From: JAJFUG01 sp964473155 | GTDB taxonomy: Bacteria; Gemmatimonadota; Glassbacteria; GWA2-58-10 | Assembly (NCBI GenBank): GCA_964473155.1 | Contig: CAYYNT010000122.1 | Span: 1 to 5,464, forward strand | Length of the DNA stretch: 5,464 nt | Direction of reading: 5' to 3' | Part shown: positions 1 through 5,464 of the stretch, in pieces | Layout: every line of letters starts with the position of its first letter | How positions within the stretch are numbered: the first letter of the stretch is position 1 | The notes under the pieces: model-generated | Seen by the model: only the letters and a program-made list of their open reading frames with translations | Databases searched by the model: none | What the model was told of the DNA's origin: nothing | Translations under genes and position numbers: made by a program

Positions 1-20
1 ATTTCCAGCAACATGTATCT

Positions 21-46
21 GTCTGTTCTTGACTTTCAAGACAGTC
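21..46. other. Small hairpin downstream of the hydrolase gene
   Basis: CTGT-T-CTTGA (23-32) pairs with TCAAG-ACAG (36-44) around a three-base loop, giving nine pairs with one bulged base. It lies about 70 bases past the hydrolase stop codon. It is not GC-rich and has no T tract on the minus strand, so it is a weak terminator or an mRNA 3'-end stabiliser at best. Confidence 0.25.
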
Positions 47-113
47 GCTACAGTTAAGTCTTTTGGTACAATCCTGCTTTTTAAACCAGCGAACATCCTG
101 CAGAAAACCTGTA

Positions 114-3100
114 CTATCTGGAAAGCTCCAGCGCCACCGCCCGCCGCAACTCCAGCAGCTTTTTCGAATCCAGTCTGAAGAAACTGAGCGGCCAGGCCGA
201 GGGGTCATCCGCGTACGGGGCCAGGGCGCGGCGGAGTTTCAGGTAGTTCCAGCCCTTTTTCGCGGCCAGAAGGTTCAGGTATTCTATGTCCTGCTGCGCC
301 CTGCGGATAGCCTTGAGCCGCAGACCCGGCAACGCTCCATCATAAGTTTTCCCGCTGCGGGCGTAATTCTTCCCGCTGTAATAAACCGACAGGTCATCCG
401 GGTTGAACCAGTCCCCGCCACCGAGGACATTCCAGTAAGGCAGCGCTCCATTGGCCCCGATAGCCCAGAGAGTGAGAAAATTCTGCTGGAAGTCGATAAG
501 CTTGCCTGAAATATTAGGCGAGCCGCCATAGCGCCAGTGGTTTTCTCCGGGCAGACGGCGCATGCGGAACATGGCCGTGGAGGCGCAACCTAAAAGGCCC
601 GAGTTGTCCCACAGGTTGCACAGACCATCCCACAGTCCGCGGGTAAGCTCCGGCTGCGATACATCCGTCCGGTAATGCAGCTCGATATTTTTCTTTCCCC
701 AGGATTCGTACCCCCGGCGGACCAGTTCCATATAGAAACGGTTGGCCTCGTAGTCATCATAGTCCACCGGCTCGTCTAACAGCCAGAACGAACTGCCCCG
801 CCCCTCGTTGGGCATCCTGAAAAACGGGACTTTGAAATAGTACTTGTTGTTAAAGTAAACCTGGAAGGCAGTGCCCTTATAGCCTTTCTTATCAAAGTAT
901 TCGAAGAATTGACGAACTATGGACGAAAATCCCTCGCAGTACTGGCTGTCGAACGCCTCGAACGGAGATCGCGAGGTCCTGGCCCAGTTGGCGAAATCGA
1001 GGCGGGTTTTCAGCTCGGCGTAATCGCCGTAATGCTTCTTGATCGGCATGGGCCAGTTTTCGTGGAACGGAAGGTAAATATGGCTGAGCGGCTGACCTGT
1101 TCCCGGCCCGCGGTAACCCATCGCCTGCGTGAAAGCCTTTCCGTTCAGATACGGGCCGTAGCGCCTGTCCCATGCGCTCCAGTCCGACACTTTCACTTTG
1201 GCGCCCTCGCCTGTCAGTTCCGGGGCGGCCATTATCTGCACGCTACCGTCCTGCTGATACGGCAGCACGTTCAGCGTGGAGCGGTGCGCATGCCCCACCT
1301 GGTAGAAACTGCGCTCCACGTTCAGGAAGCGCCCGGTCTCGGCCTGGATATCCACCCCGGAGATACGGGTCAGGCCGTAGGCGTAGGCGTTCAGGTCAAT
1401 CGGCCAGGTTACCTGTTCCGGAATGTTGAACGGCAACACCTTGAGCGTCAGGATAACGATTGCCGGACTTGAAAGCTCGGCTGCGGTGACCGTGATCTTA
1501 CCCAGATATGTTCCTGGCTTCGTTGCCGGCGGCACGTACAGGTCCGTCCAGACAGACTGCCAGCGCTGAGAGCCGCCCATGTTGTCGGCGGAGGGCAGGC
1601 CGAAAGAAGTTTCGAACGGGGCCTCCAGCGGAAGACATGCATCCCCGTGCCAGGCCGGCTTGTGGCCCTTGTCCTCGATCAGTTCCCAGGGACCGACCCA
1701 TTCCTGCGGCCTGGGAGTCACATCCAGGTACCAGACCCGGAACAGGCTGACATTGCCCTGCGACCGTATCTCGCCGTTGTCGCCGGAAAGGTTGCTCACT
1801 GTCACGCGCACGTCGCTCAGCTTTGTCTCCCCGAGCCGCCCCAGGATCAACTGGAAAGCCGCCACCTCTCCGCGCGCCGCCTCCAGCGACACAGTGCGCT
1901 TCGCACTCGACCAGACCGGGTTTTCAGCGCGGAAAGAATTGTCCGCGCTGTAGTTTTCCTCATCCTGCAATATCCCCCCGCCGACCGGGTCCACCTTGGC
2001 CAGGTCCGGGCAGGCCCACAGATCGAGCTTTCCCTCGAAGGTGACGTCCGCGCCCTTGCTGTCCGCCGTTTCAGCGTGTACTGAGGGCAGAGAGACAACG
2101 GGAAGCGCGGGCATGTCCAATTCGATTTGGGAGACAGGGCCGCGGTTGCCCGCCTCGTCCACCGCGCGAATAGCGACAACGTATTTTCCGGCCGGGAGCT
2201 GGAAAAGTCTCATTTTCTGGGTCGAACCGGGCTCTTCCGGTTTCGGGACCATCCAGAGAGGCAGACGGCTGGCGCTGTCCCAGGCGCTTTCCTCGATGCG
2301 TCCTGAGGAGTAACGCACATCGTAACCCAGGGCCTTTCCGCCGCCTACGCCGTCATCCCCCGAAGCTTTGAATGCCACTGTCACCGAGGGATCGAATGGC
2401 TCCGTCTCCACGACCGTCAGTCCCTCGACCGCGCCCGGCGCGGTCTTGTCCAGCGGCCCGCCCTCGACCTCCAGGTAAGGACGAAGGGCCGGGTCCTGGA
2501 TGTCACGCGTGTACATGTAGACATCATTCGCATTGTCGGTGATATAGGGCACGGCTTCGCCCTTGAGCGCATAGCCCTCGTTCACCTGGCCCTTGTCATC
2601 GGTCAGGATCAACCCGTGCGAAAACCCGGCGGCCAGTGACTCGACCAGGCGCGGATCGACCGGAAAGCGCATGTGCACCGCGCGCCCGTTGTCCGCGGGC
2701 GTGCGCTCTATCATTCCCGGTTTCACGTTCCAGTAGCGGGCATCCGGATGGAACCAGCTCACGCTGTACACTCCGCTGCCCGGCCAGGACCAGAGGTTCT
2801 CCGGAGCGGGCTTACCGGCGTTGGAAGGCTCGGCGGCCCAGTTCCAGCTCGCCCCGCCCCGGCCGGTCTGGCCGTTGACGCCACGGCCCTCCTGCCAGGG
2901 GGCCAGCACCGTGCTCAAACCGGCGCCGTAAAGGTCGCCTTTCGCCAGGAACACGTTCAGCCAGGCGCGCTCGACAGTCCAGCCACGGATAGCCTGAGCG
3001 TCAAAATCCCCAAGCCAGGCTTTTGTCTCGAACCCGCTCCAGTTCTGGTTCTGACGGATCGGCACACTGACAGAAGCCCCGCTGTTGTCGCTATCATGTC

Positions 3101-3212
3101 CGCGTTCGGTGGAGATGCCCGTGTCCATTGTCACCGGCAGTTTCACAGTCTCGGCATCAAGACAGAACGGAGCAGTGAACAGCAGAATCAGAAGCAGACT
3201 TTTCAGTTTCAT
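114..3212 (-). CDS. Secreted multidomain GH123/DUF4091-like glycoside hydrolase
   Basis: Probable exported hydrolase of 1,032 residues acting on a glycan outside the cytoplasmic membrane. Visible layout: Sec signal peptide (about 1-20); a beta-rich region (about 25-250) with a DNRLRE/CBM96-like pattern (AWLNVFLA, APWQEG, ASWNW); an FN3 domain (about 256-368; KTAPGAVEGLTV, SGDDG, YDVRYSSG, AIRAVDEAGN); a GH123-type beta-sandwich N-domain (about 430-600; EAARGEVAAFQLIL, WTDLYVPP, PGTYLGKITV); and a TIM-barrel/DUF4091 part (about 600-985) with an HR at 643-644, a WLLDEP motif and a closing LPGLRLKAIRRAQQDIEYLNLL segment. In GH123 enzymes an adjacent Asp-Glu pair catalyses substrate-assisted hydrolysis of N-acetylgalactosaminides; D813-E814 is the natural candidate here. 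The start is supported by GGAG seven bases upstream and the signal peptide directly after it; the stop is TAG. No frameshift or truncation is seen. Divergent from the symporter gene. The fold class is fairly sure; the substrate is unknown and loss of activity cannot be excluded. Confidence 0.85.
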   Translation of the reverse strand: MKLKSLLLILLFTAPFCLDAETVKLPVTMDTGISTERGHDSDNSGASVSVPIRQNQNWSGFETKAWLGDFDAQAIRGWTVERAWLNVFLAKGDLYGAGLSTVLAPWQEGRGVNGQTGRGGASWNWAAEPSNAGKPAPENLWSWPGSGVYSVSWFHPDARYWNVKPGMIERTPADNGRAVHMRFPVDPRLVESLAAGFSHGLILTDDKGQVNEGYALKGEAVPYITDNANDVYMYTRDIQDPALRPYLEVEGGPLDKTAPGAVEGLTVVETEPFDPSVTVAFKASGDDGVGGGKALGYDVRYSSGRIEESAWDSASRLPLWMVPKPEEPGSTQKMRLFQLPAGKYVVAIRAVDEAGNRGPVSQIELDMPALPVVSLPSVHAETADSKGADVTFEGKLDLWACPDLAKVDPVGGGILQDEENYSADNSFRAENPVWSSAKRTVSLEAARGEVAAFQLILGRLGETKLSDVRVTVSNLSGDNGEIRSQGNVSLFRVWYLDVTPRPQEWVGPWELIEDKGHKPAWHGDACLPLEAPFETSFGLPSADNMGGSQRWQSVWTDLYVPPATKPGTYLGKITVTAAELSSPAIVILTLKVLPFNIPEQVTWPIDLNAYAYGLTRISGVDIQAETGRFLNVERSFYQVGHAHRSTLNVLPYQQDGSVQIMAAPELTGEGAKVKVSDWSAWDRRYGPYLNGKAFTQAMGYRGPGTGQPLSHIYLPFHENWPMPIKKHYGDYAELKTRLDFANWARTSRSPFEAFDSQYCEGFSSIVRQFFEYFDKKGYKGTAFQVYFNNKYYFKVPFFRMPNEGRGSSFWLLDEPVDYDDYEANRFYMELVRRGYESWGKKNIELHYRTDVSQPELTRGLWDGLCNLWDNSGLLGCASTAMFRMRRLPGENHWRYGGSPNISGKLIDFQQNFLTLWAIGANGALPYWNVLGGGDWFNPDDLSVYYSGKNYARSGKTYDGALPGLRLKAIRRAQQDIEYLNLLAAKKGWNYLKLRRALAPYADDPSAWPLSFFRLDSKKLLELRRAVALELSR
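768..776 (-). other. Candidate catalytic Asp-Glu-Pro motif (D813-E814-P815)
   Basis: The codons GAC GAG CCG on the minus strand encode D813, E814 and P815 in the context FWLLDEPVDYDDYE. In GH123 enzymes an Asp-Glu pair at the end of a barrel strand acts as stabiliser of the 2-acetamido group and as general acid/base. The adjacency and hydrophobic lead-in fit that site. The assignment is by pattern, not by alignment or structure. Confidence 0.6.
3153..3212 (-). other. Sec signal peptide of the hydrolase
   Basis: The first 20 residues have a basic start (MKLK), a hydrophobic core (SLLLILLFTAPF) and a likely signal peptidase I site after Ala20 (CLDA before ETV). Cys17 follows A-P-F, which is a poor lipobox because the residue before Cys should be small, so a lipoprotein is less likely than a soluble periplasmic or secreted protein. 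Confidence 0.8.
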
Positions 3213-3219
3213 CTCAAAT

Positions 3220-3226
3220 CTCCCCC
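3220..3226 (-). promoter_or_regulatory. Shine-Dalgarno site of the hydrolase gene
   Basis: The minus strand reads GGGGGAG, with the GGAG core ending seven bases before the ATG at 3212. The spacing is near ideal and supports this start, which also gives a complete signal peptide. Confidence 0.8.
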
Positions 3227-3296
3227 AAACAGGTGAATGGATTTTGACTTCCTGAAAGATAAGTGATACGAAAGAGTTAGAAAACGATATTCAAGT

Positions 3297-3326
3297 CAGA
3301 TAAAAGGTGACCGTAATTTAGTTCAA
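3297..3326 (-). promoter_or_regulatory. Possible sigma70-like promoter of the hydrolase gene
   Basis: On the minus strand TTGAAC (3326-3321) is followed after 18 bases by TATCTG (3302-3297). TTGAAC matches the -35 consensus at four of six positions; the -10 match is poor because its final T is missing. It would give a leader of roughly 75-80 bases. The -35 overlaps the GTTCA-N6-TGAAC repeat, which would suit repression. If the host uses a Bacteroidetes-type consensus this reading would be wrong. Confidence 0.25.
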
Positions 3327-3336
3327 CAGCCTGAAC
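3321..3336. repeat. Interrupted palindrome GTTCA-N6-TGAAC, candidate operator
   Basis: Five-base perfect arms (GTTCA at 3321-3325, TGAAC at 3332-3336) flank a six-base centre, ACAGCC. AATT lies outside each arm (3315-3318 and 3338-3341), so the symmetry nearly continues with a one-base offset. The 16-base dyad size and the location between divergent starts fit a dimeric regulator site. Short repeats of this kind also arise by chance, and no regulator gene is in the window. Confidence 0.35.
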
Positions 3337-3407
3337 CAATTCCTGAGGCCTTACCCTTGATAACAATATATTTTGAACCGGATACAGCCATGAATCTATT
3401 TTTATTC

Positions 3408-3436
3408 TTGTTTGGCCTGCCGGGTGAGGGTAAATT
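3408..3436 (+). promoter_or_regulatory. Possible sigma70-like promoter of the symporter gene
   Basis: TTGTTT (3408-3413) and TAAATT (3431-3436) are separated by 17 bases; the matches to consensus are three and four of six. An alternative -10-like hexamer TATCTT lies at 3474-3479 without a good -35. Neither is strong, and activator-dependent or non-sigma70 initiation is possible. Confidence 0.2.
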
Positions 3437-3500
3437 AACGCCCTGTTGCGACCGTTTCCCCGGATTGAGAGACTATCTTACAAAAATATTCCTTGAAAGC

Positions 3501-3504
3501 GGAG
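3501..3504 (+). promoter_or_regulatory. Shine-Dalgarno site of the symporter gene
   Basis: GGAG lies seven bases before the ATG at 3512, the same motif and spacing as the hydrolase gene. It favours 3512 over the in-frame ATGs at 3518 and 3527. The ATG at 3527 has only a weak GGGA close by, although the protein would begin MNFILVDWL, which also looks like a natural SSS start. Confidence 0.7.
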
Positions 3505-3511
3505 CTGCGGC

Positions 3512-5311
3512 ATGGAAATGGGAACCATGAATTTTATCCTGGTGGACTGGCTGGTGATTGTCCTCTATTTCGTGATCATCCTCGGAATAGGCCTGTACTT
3601 CTCTAAACGGGCCAGCAAGAGCATGGAGGACTTTTTCCTCAGCGGCCGCGCCCTTCCCTGGTGGGTGGCAGGCACCGCAATAGCGGCCACCGGCTTTGCC
3701 GCCGACACCCCGTTCATGGTCACCGAGCTTGTGCGCCGCGAGGGTATCTCGGGCAACTGGTTCCTCTGGTGTTTTGCCCTGACCAACCTCTGCGCCACGT
3801 TCATGTTCTTCCGCTTCTGGCGGCGCGCCCGTATCCTCACCGAACTGGAGATCATCGAGGAGCGTTACGAGGGCCGCTCGGCCGGAGTGCTCCGCGGTTT
3901 TCAGAGCATATTCTACGGCATCGCCTACAGCTCGCTCAACATCGGTTTTATTATGCTGGCCATGCAGTCGTTCATAACCGTACTACTAGGATGGAACGAA
4001 TACCTTTCCCTGGGCGTCCTTCTGTTCGTGACCATGTTCTATGCCCTGGCCGCGGGACTCTGGGGCGTTGTGGCCAACGAGGTGGTTCAGTTCACTATCG
4101 CGTTCCTGGGCTCGGTTTTCATGACCGTCATGGCGGTCAGCGCAATCGGCGGGCTGTCCGGGATCGAGGACAAGCTGATCTCTGTTTTCGGCGGAGAAAC
4201 CACCCGGAGCCTTCTCAGTTTCCTGCCCACCGAGGGAGCGGTCAAGCCGTTTTCCAAACCCGGCAGCGAGCTGACCTGGCCCCTGTTCTTCACCTACATC
4301 TTCTTCCTCTGGTGGTCGAGCGAGAAAGCCGACGGCCAGGGAATGTTCATCCAGCGTATCATGGCCACCAAGAGCGACCGTCACGCCTTCTTCGCCGGAA
4401 TCTGGTTCAACATCGTCTACTACGGCTTCCTGATGTGGCCCTGGATCCTCGTGGCCCTGATCTCACTGGCCGACTTCCCCACCCTGACTGACCACAAGCT
4501 GGCTTACCCGATGATGATCCAGAAATACCTGCCCGCCGGACTCAGGGGAATAATGTTCGCCGCGTTCCTCAGCGCTTTCATGTCCTCGGTCACTGGGTTG
4601 ATCAACTGGGGATCGAGCTACATGATCAACGACTTCTACAAGCGCTTCATCCGTCCGGACGCCACGCAGAGCCACTACATCTGGGTCGGGCGGGCGGCCA
4701 TGATAGTGGTGCTGGGTTTCGGCATCCTGGTCTGGACCATGACCGACTCGCTGGCGGATGCCTGGAAATTCATGGCCGAGCTGTTCAGCGGCCTGGGCGC
4801 GGTCTGGATCATGCGCTGGTTCTGGTGGCGGATCAACGCCTGGAGCGAGATAACCGCCTATATCCTCTCCATAGTCGGCTGCGTGGCGATCAATGTCCTG
4901 GAGATGTACGGCATCCAGTTCTCCGAGGGCTTCCGCTACCTGTACATCTGCCTGTTCAGCGTCACCGGCTGGATAACGGTGACTTTCCTGACCCGCCCGG
5001 TGACGGAGGAAAAGCTTAAGAACTTTGTCCGGAAAGTCAATCCCGGCGGCATACTCTGGCGGCGGATCACCCGTCTTGTCCCGGAGCACGAGCTTCCGGC
5101 CGGGCCGCCCCTGTCGTTCAACCTTATATCGTTCGCCCTGGGCGCGGTGGCGCTGTTCTCGTTCATCTTCGGGATCGGTTCGATCCTGTTCGGCTCGTAC
5201 CTCAAGGGCGGTTGCATGATGGTGCTCGCGGCTATCCTGGGGGCGATCATCTACCGCCTCGAACAGTTCCGTCACGAAACCGAGCAGAGCCATATCGCCG
5301 CGCGGCAGTAA
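3512..5311 (+). CDS. Sodium:solute symporter (SSS/SLC5 family)
   Basis: Cytoplasmic-membrane transporter of 599 residues expected to import a small solute with sodium on the LeuT-type fold. Family hallmarks in order: first helix (about 11-30) followed by SKRASKSMEDFFLSGRALPWW; the broken helix GTAIAATGFAADTPF (54-68); GFQSIFYGIAYSSLN (129-143); EKADGQGMFIQRIMATKSDRHA (271-292) before the next helix; and GIMFAAFLSAFMSSVTGLIN (346-365) leading to MINDFYKRF. An ungapped comparison from memory with Vibrio vSGLT places A355, S358 and S359 on its Na2-site Ala-x-x-Ser-Ser, so sodium coupling appears retained. I count about 14-15 hydrophobic segments, including two extra at the C-terminus (about 536-561 and 564-582) beyond a hydrophilic linker. 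The start is set by GGAG at 3501; the stop is TAA. The substrate cannot be assigned; a sugar or amino sugar is inferred from the divergent hydrolase. Confidence 0.93.
   Translation: MEMGTMNFILVDWLVIVLYFVIILGIGLYFSKRASKSMEDFFLSGRALPWWVAGTAIAATGFAADTPFMVTELVRREGISGNWFLWCFALTNLCATFMFFRFWRRARILTELEIIEERYEGRSAGVLRGFQSIFYGIAYSSLNIGFIMLAMQSFITVLLGWNEYLSLGVLLFVTMFYALAAGLWGVVANEVVQFTIAFLGSVFMTVMAVSAIGGLSGIEDKLISVFGGETTRSLLSFLPTEGAVKPFSKPGSELTWPLFFTYIFFLWWSSEKADGQGMFIQRIMATKSDRHAFFAGIWFNIVYYGFLMWPWILVALISLADFPTLTDHKLAYPMMIQKYLPAGLRGIMFAAFLSAFMSSVTGLINWGSSYMINDFYKRFIRPDATQSHYIWVGRAAMIVVLGFGILVWTMTDSLADAWKFMAELFSGLGAVWIMRWFWWRINAWSEITAYILSIVGCVAINVLEMYGIQFSEGFRYLYICLFSVTGWITVTFLTRPVTEEKLKNFVRKVNPGGILWRRITRLVPEHELPAGPPLSFNLISFALGAVALFSFIFGIGSILFGSYLKGGCMMVLAAILGAIIYRLEQFRHETEQSHIAARQ
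4574..4588 (+). other. Na2-site motif A-F-M-S-S (residues 355-359)
   Basis: Ala355, Ser358 and Ser359 sit 15-19 residues before the conserved Asp374-Phe-Tyr-Lys at the end of this helix. The spacing matches the Ala-x-x-Ser-Ser sodium ligands of vSGLT, and Asn365 corresponds to a conserved Asn in that protein. The alignment was made by eye from memory of the family. Confidence 0.6.
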
Positions 5312-5388
5312 AGCATTAAGAAACGGGTATATTTTTCAACTGGCCGGACCATTTTAGACAATTGTAATTCATTCTATTGCAAGCTGTT

Positions 5389-5423
5389 GCATAGGGGCAC
5401 GGCGCGCCGTGCCCCTGCTTTTT
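5389..5423 (+). terminator. Intrinsic terminator after the symporter gene
   Basis: A 24-base perfect palindrome (5393-5416; half-site AGGGGCACGGCG) can fold into a 10-bp GC-rich stem with a CGCG loop. It is followed by GC and five T residues (5419-5423), a textbook rho-independent terminator on the plus strand 81 bases after the stop codon. The other strand has no T tract, so it is not clearly bidirectional. GC at 5389-5390 could pair with GC at 5417-5418 across a two-base bulge. Confidence 0.85.
5393..5416. repeat. 24-base perfect GC-rich palindrome
   Basis: Each half, AGGGGCACGGCG, is the exact reverse complement of the other, so there is no spacer at the centre; the middle contains GGCGCGCC. 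Perfect symmetry is more than a terminator needs and resembles dispersed palindromic elements that also serve as terminators. Whether other copies exist cannot be seen from this window. Confidence 0.6.
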
Positions 5424-5464
5424 GTGACATCCTCGCAGTGTTCAGGACATCACTGGCGGCCTCT

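Larger units (their letters stand above)
3213..3511. promoter_or_regulatory. Divergent intergenic control region
   Basis: These 299 bases separate two genes that start back to back, so both promoters should lie here. The region is much more AT-rich than its flanks (about one third GC in sampled stretches). It contains a GTTCA-N6-TGAAC inverted repeat near 3321-3336, a further TGAACC copy at 3374-3379, a TGACTT/AAGTCA inverted pair (3245-3250 and 3294-3299), and weak promoter-like hexamers for each direction. I see no convincing small gene, tRNA or riboswitch in it. Confidence 0.7.
5312..5464. other. Non-coding right flank
   Basis: This 153-base stretch follows the symporter stop. Bases 5312-5388 are AT-rich with a minor five-pair stem (TGCAA at 5378-5382, TTGCA at 5387-5391) that partly competes with the terminator base. 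After the terminator, 5424-5464 shows no start site, RNA gene or repeat I can support. Confidence 0.5.

Noticed and set aside
909..1472. A 187-residue plus-strand open frame inside the hydrolase gene, and similar frames at 63-509, 1647-2084 and 2673-3236
   Set aside because: They lie opposite a gene with clear domain motifs, have Arg/Pro/Ala-rich low-information translations and show no family signature. Long antisense frames are expected in GC-rich coding DNA.
3162..3164. Cys17 as a possible lipoprotein attachment site
   Set aside because: The preceding residues are Ala-Pro-Phe; a lipobox needs a small residue just before the Cys. Cleavage after Ala20 is more plausible.
3307..3313. GGTGACC as a regulator site
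   Set aside because: A seven-base near-palindrome is too short to distinguish from chance, and no copy was noticed elsewhere in the intergenic region.
3420..3463. Possible leader hairpin (CCGGG at 3420-3424 with CCCGG at 3459-3463, AGGG/CCCT inside)
   Set aside because: The stems are only four or five pairs with large loops, and the region may lie upstream of the transcript start. No known riboswitch pattern was recognised.
3661..4491. A 276-residue plus-strand frame within the symporter gene
   Set aside because: It is the shifted-frame reading of a confident SSS coding sequence, full of His, Arg and Pro, with no membrane segments or known motif.
4463..5293. A 276-residue minus-strand frame across the symporter gene
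   Set aside because: It is rich in Asp, Glu, Arg and His in a pattern typical of the antisense of membrane-protein codons, and it overlaps a certain transporter gene.
5375..5464. A short minus-strand open frame entering from the right edge
   Set aside because: It runs straight through the perfect palindrome and terminator and shows no recognisable protein sequence. A real gene tail cannot be shown from about 30 codons.

Overview
The window is 5,464 bases of bacterial chromosome with GC-rich coding DNA (a sampled 60-base stretch of the transporter gene is about 67% GC) and a clearly AT-richer intergenic region (two sampled 60-base stretches are about 32-33% GC). The secreted enzyme has a Sec signal peptide and a multidomain layout: a DNRLRE/CBM96-like front, an FN3 domain of the 'GDDG...YDVRYSSG' type, and a GH123/DUF4091-like hydrolase. 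With a neighbouring sodium:solute symporter, this suggests a Gram-negative heterotrophic polymer degrader, perhaps an uncultured FCB-group or planctomycete-like lineage. The taxonomic guess rests on style and architecture only and is weak.

Layout: bases 1-113 are a non-coding tail downstream of the first gene, with one small hairpin. Bases 114-3212 (minus strand) encode a 1,032-residue exported GH123/DUF4091-type glycoside hydrolase-like protein. Bases 3213-3511 are a 299-base divergent control region with good Shine-Dalgarno sites for both genes, weak promoter candidates, and one interrupted palindrome (GTTCA-N6-TGAAC) that could be an operator. Bases 3512-5311 (plus strand) encode a 599-residue SSS-family (SLC5-like) sodium-coupled symporter. 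Bases 5312-5464 hold a strong intrinsic terminator built on a 24-base perfect palindrome; after it I see nothing recognisable.

How the parts may work together (inference): the hydrolase would act outside the cytoplasmic membrane and release a sugar or amino sugar from a glycan or glycoconjugate. The divergently transcribed symporter would then bring a small product into the cell with sodium. The shared 299-base region would allow joint control of the pair. The substrate cannot be read from the sequence. GH123 precedent suggests N-acetylgalactosamine-containing glycans, but most DUF4091 relatives are uncharacterised. I see no RNA genes, CRISPR arrays, transposases, phage genes or attachment sites. 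I did not find evidence for a wholly new type of system; the pair looks like an understudied hydrolase-symporter unit.
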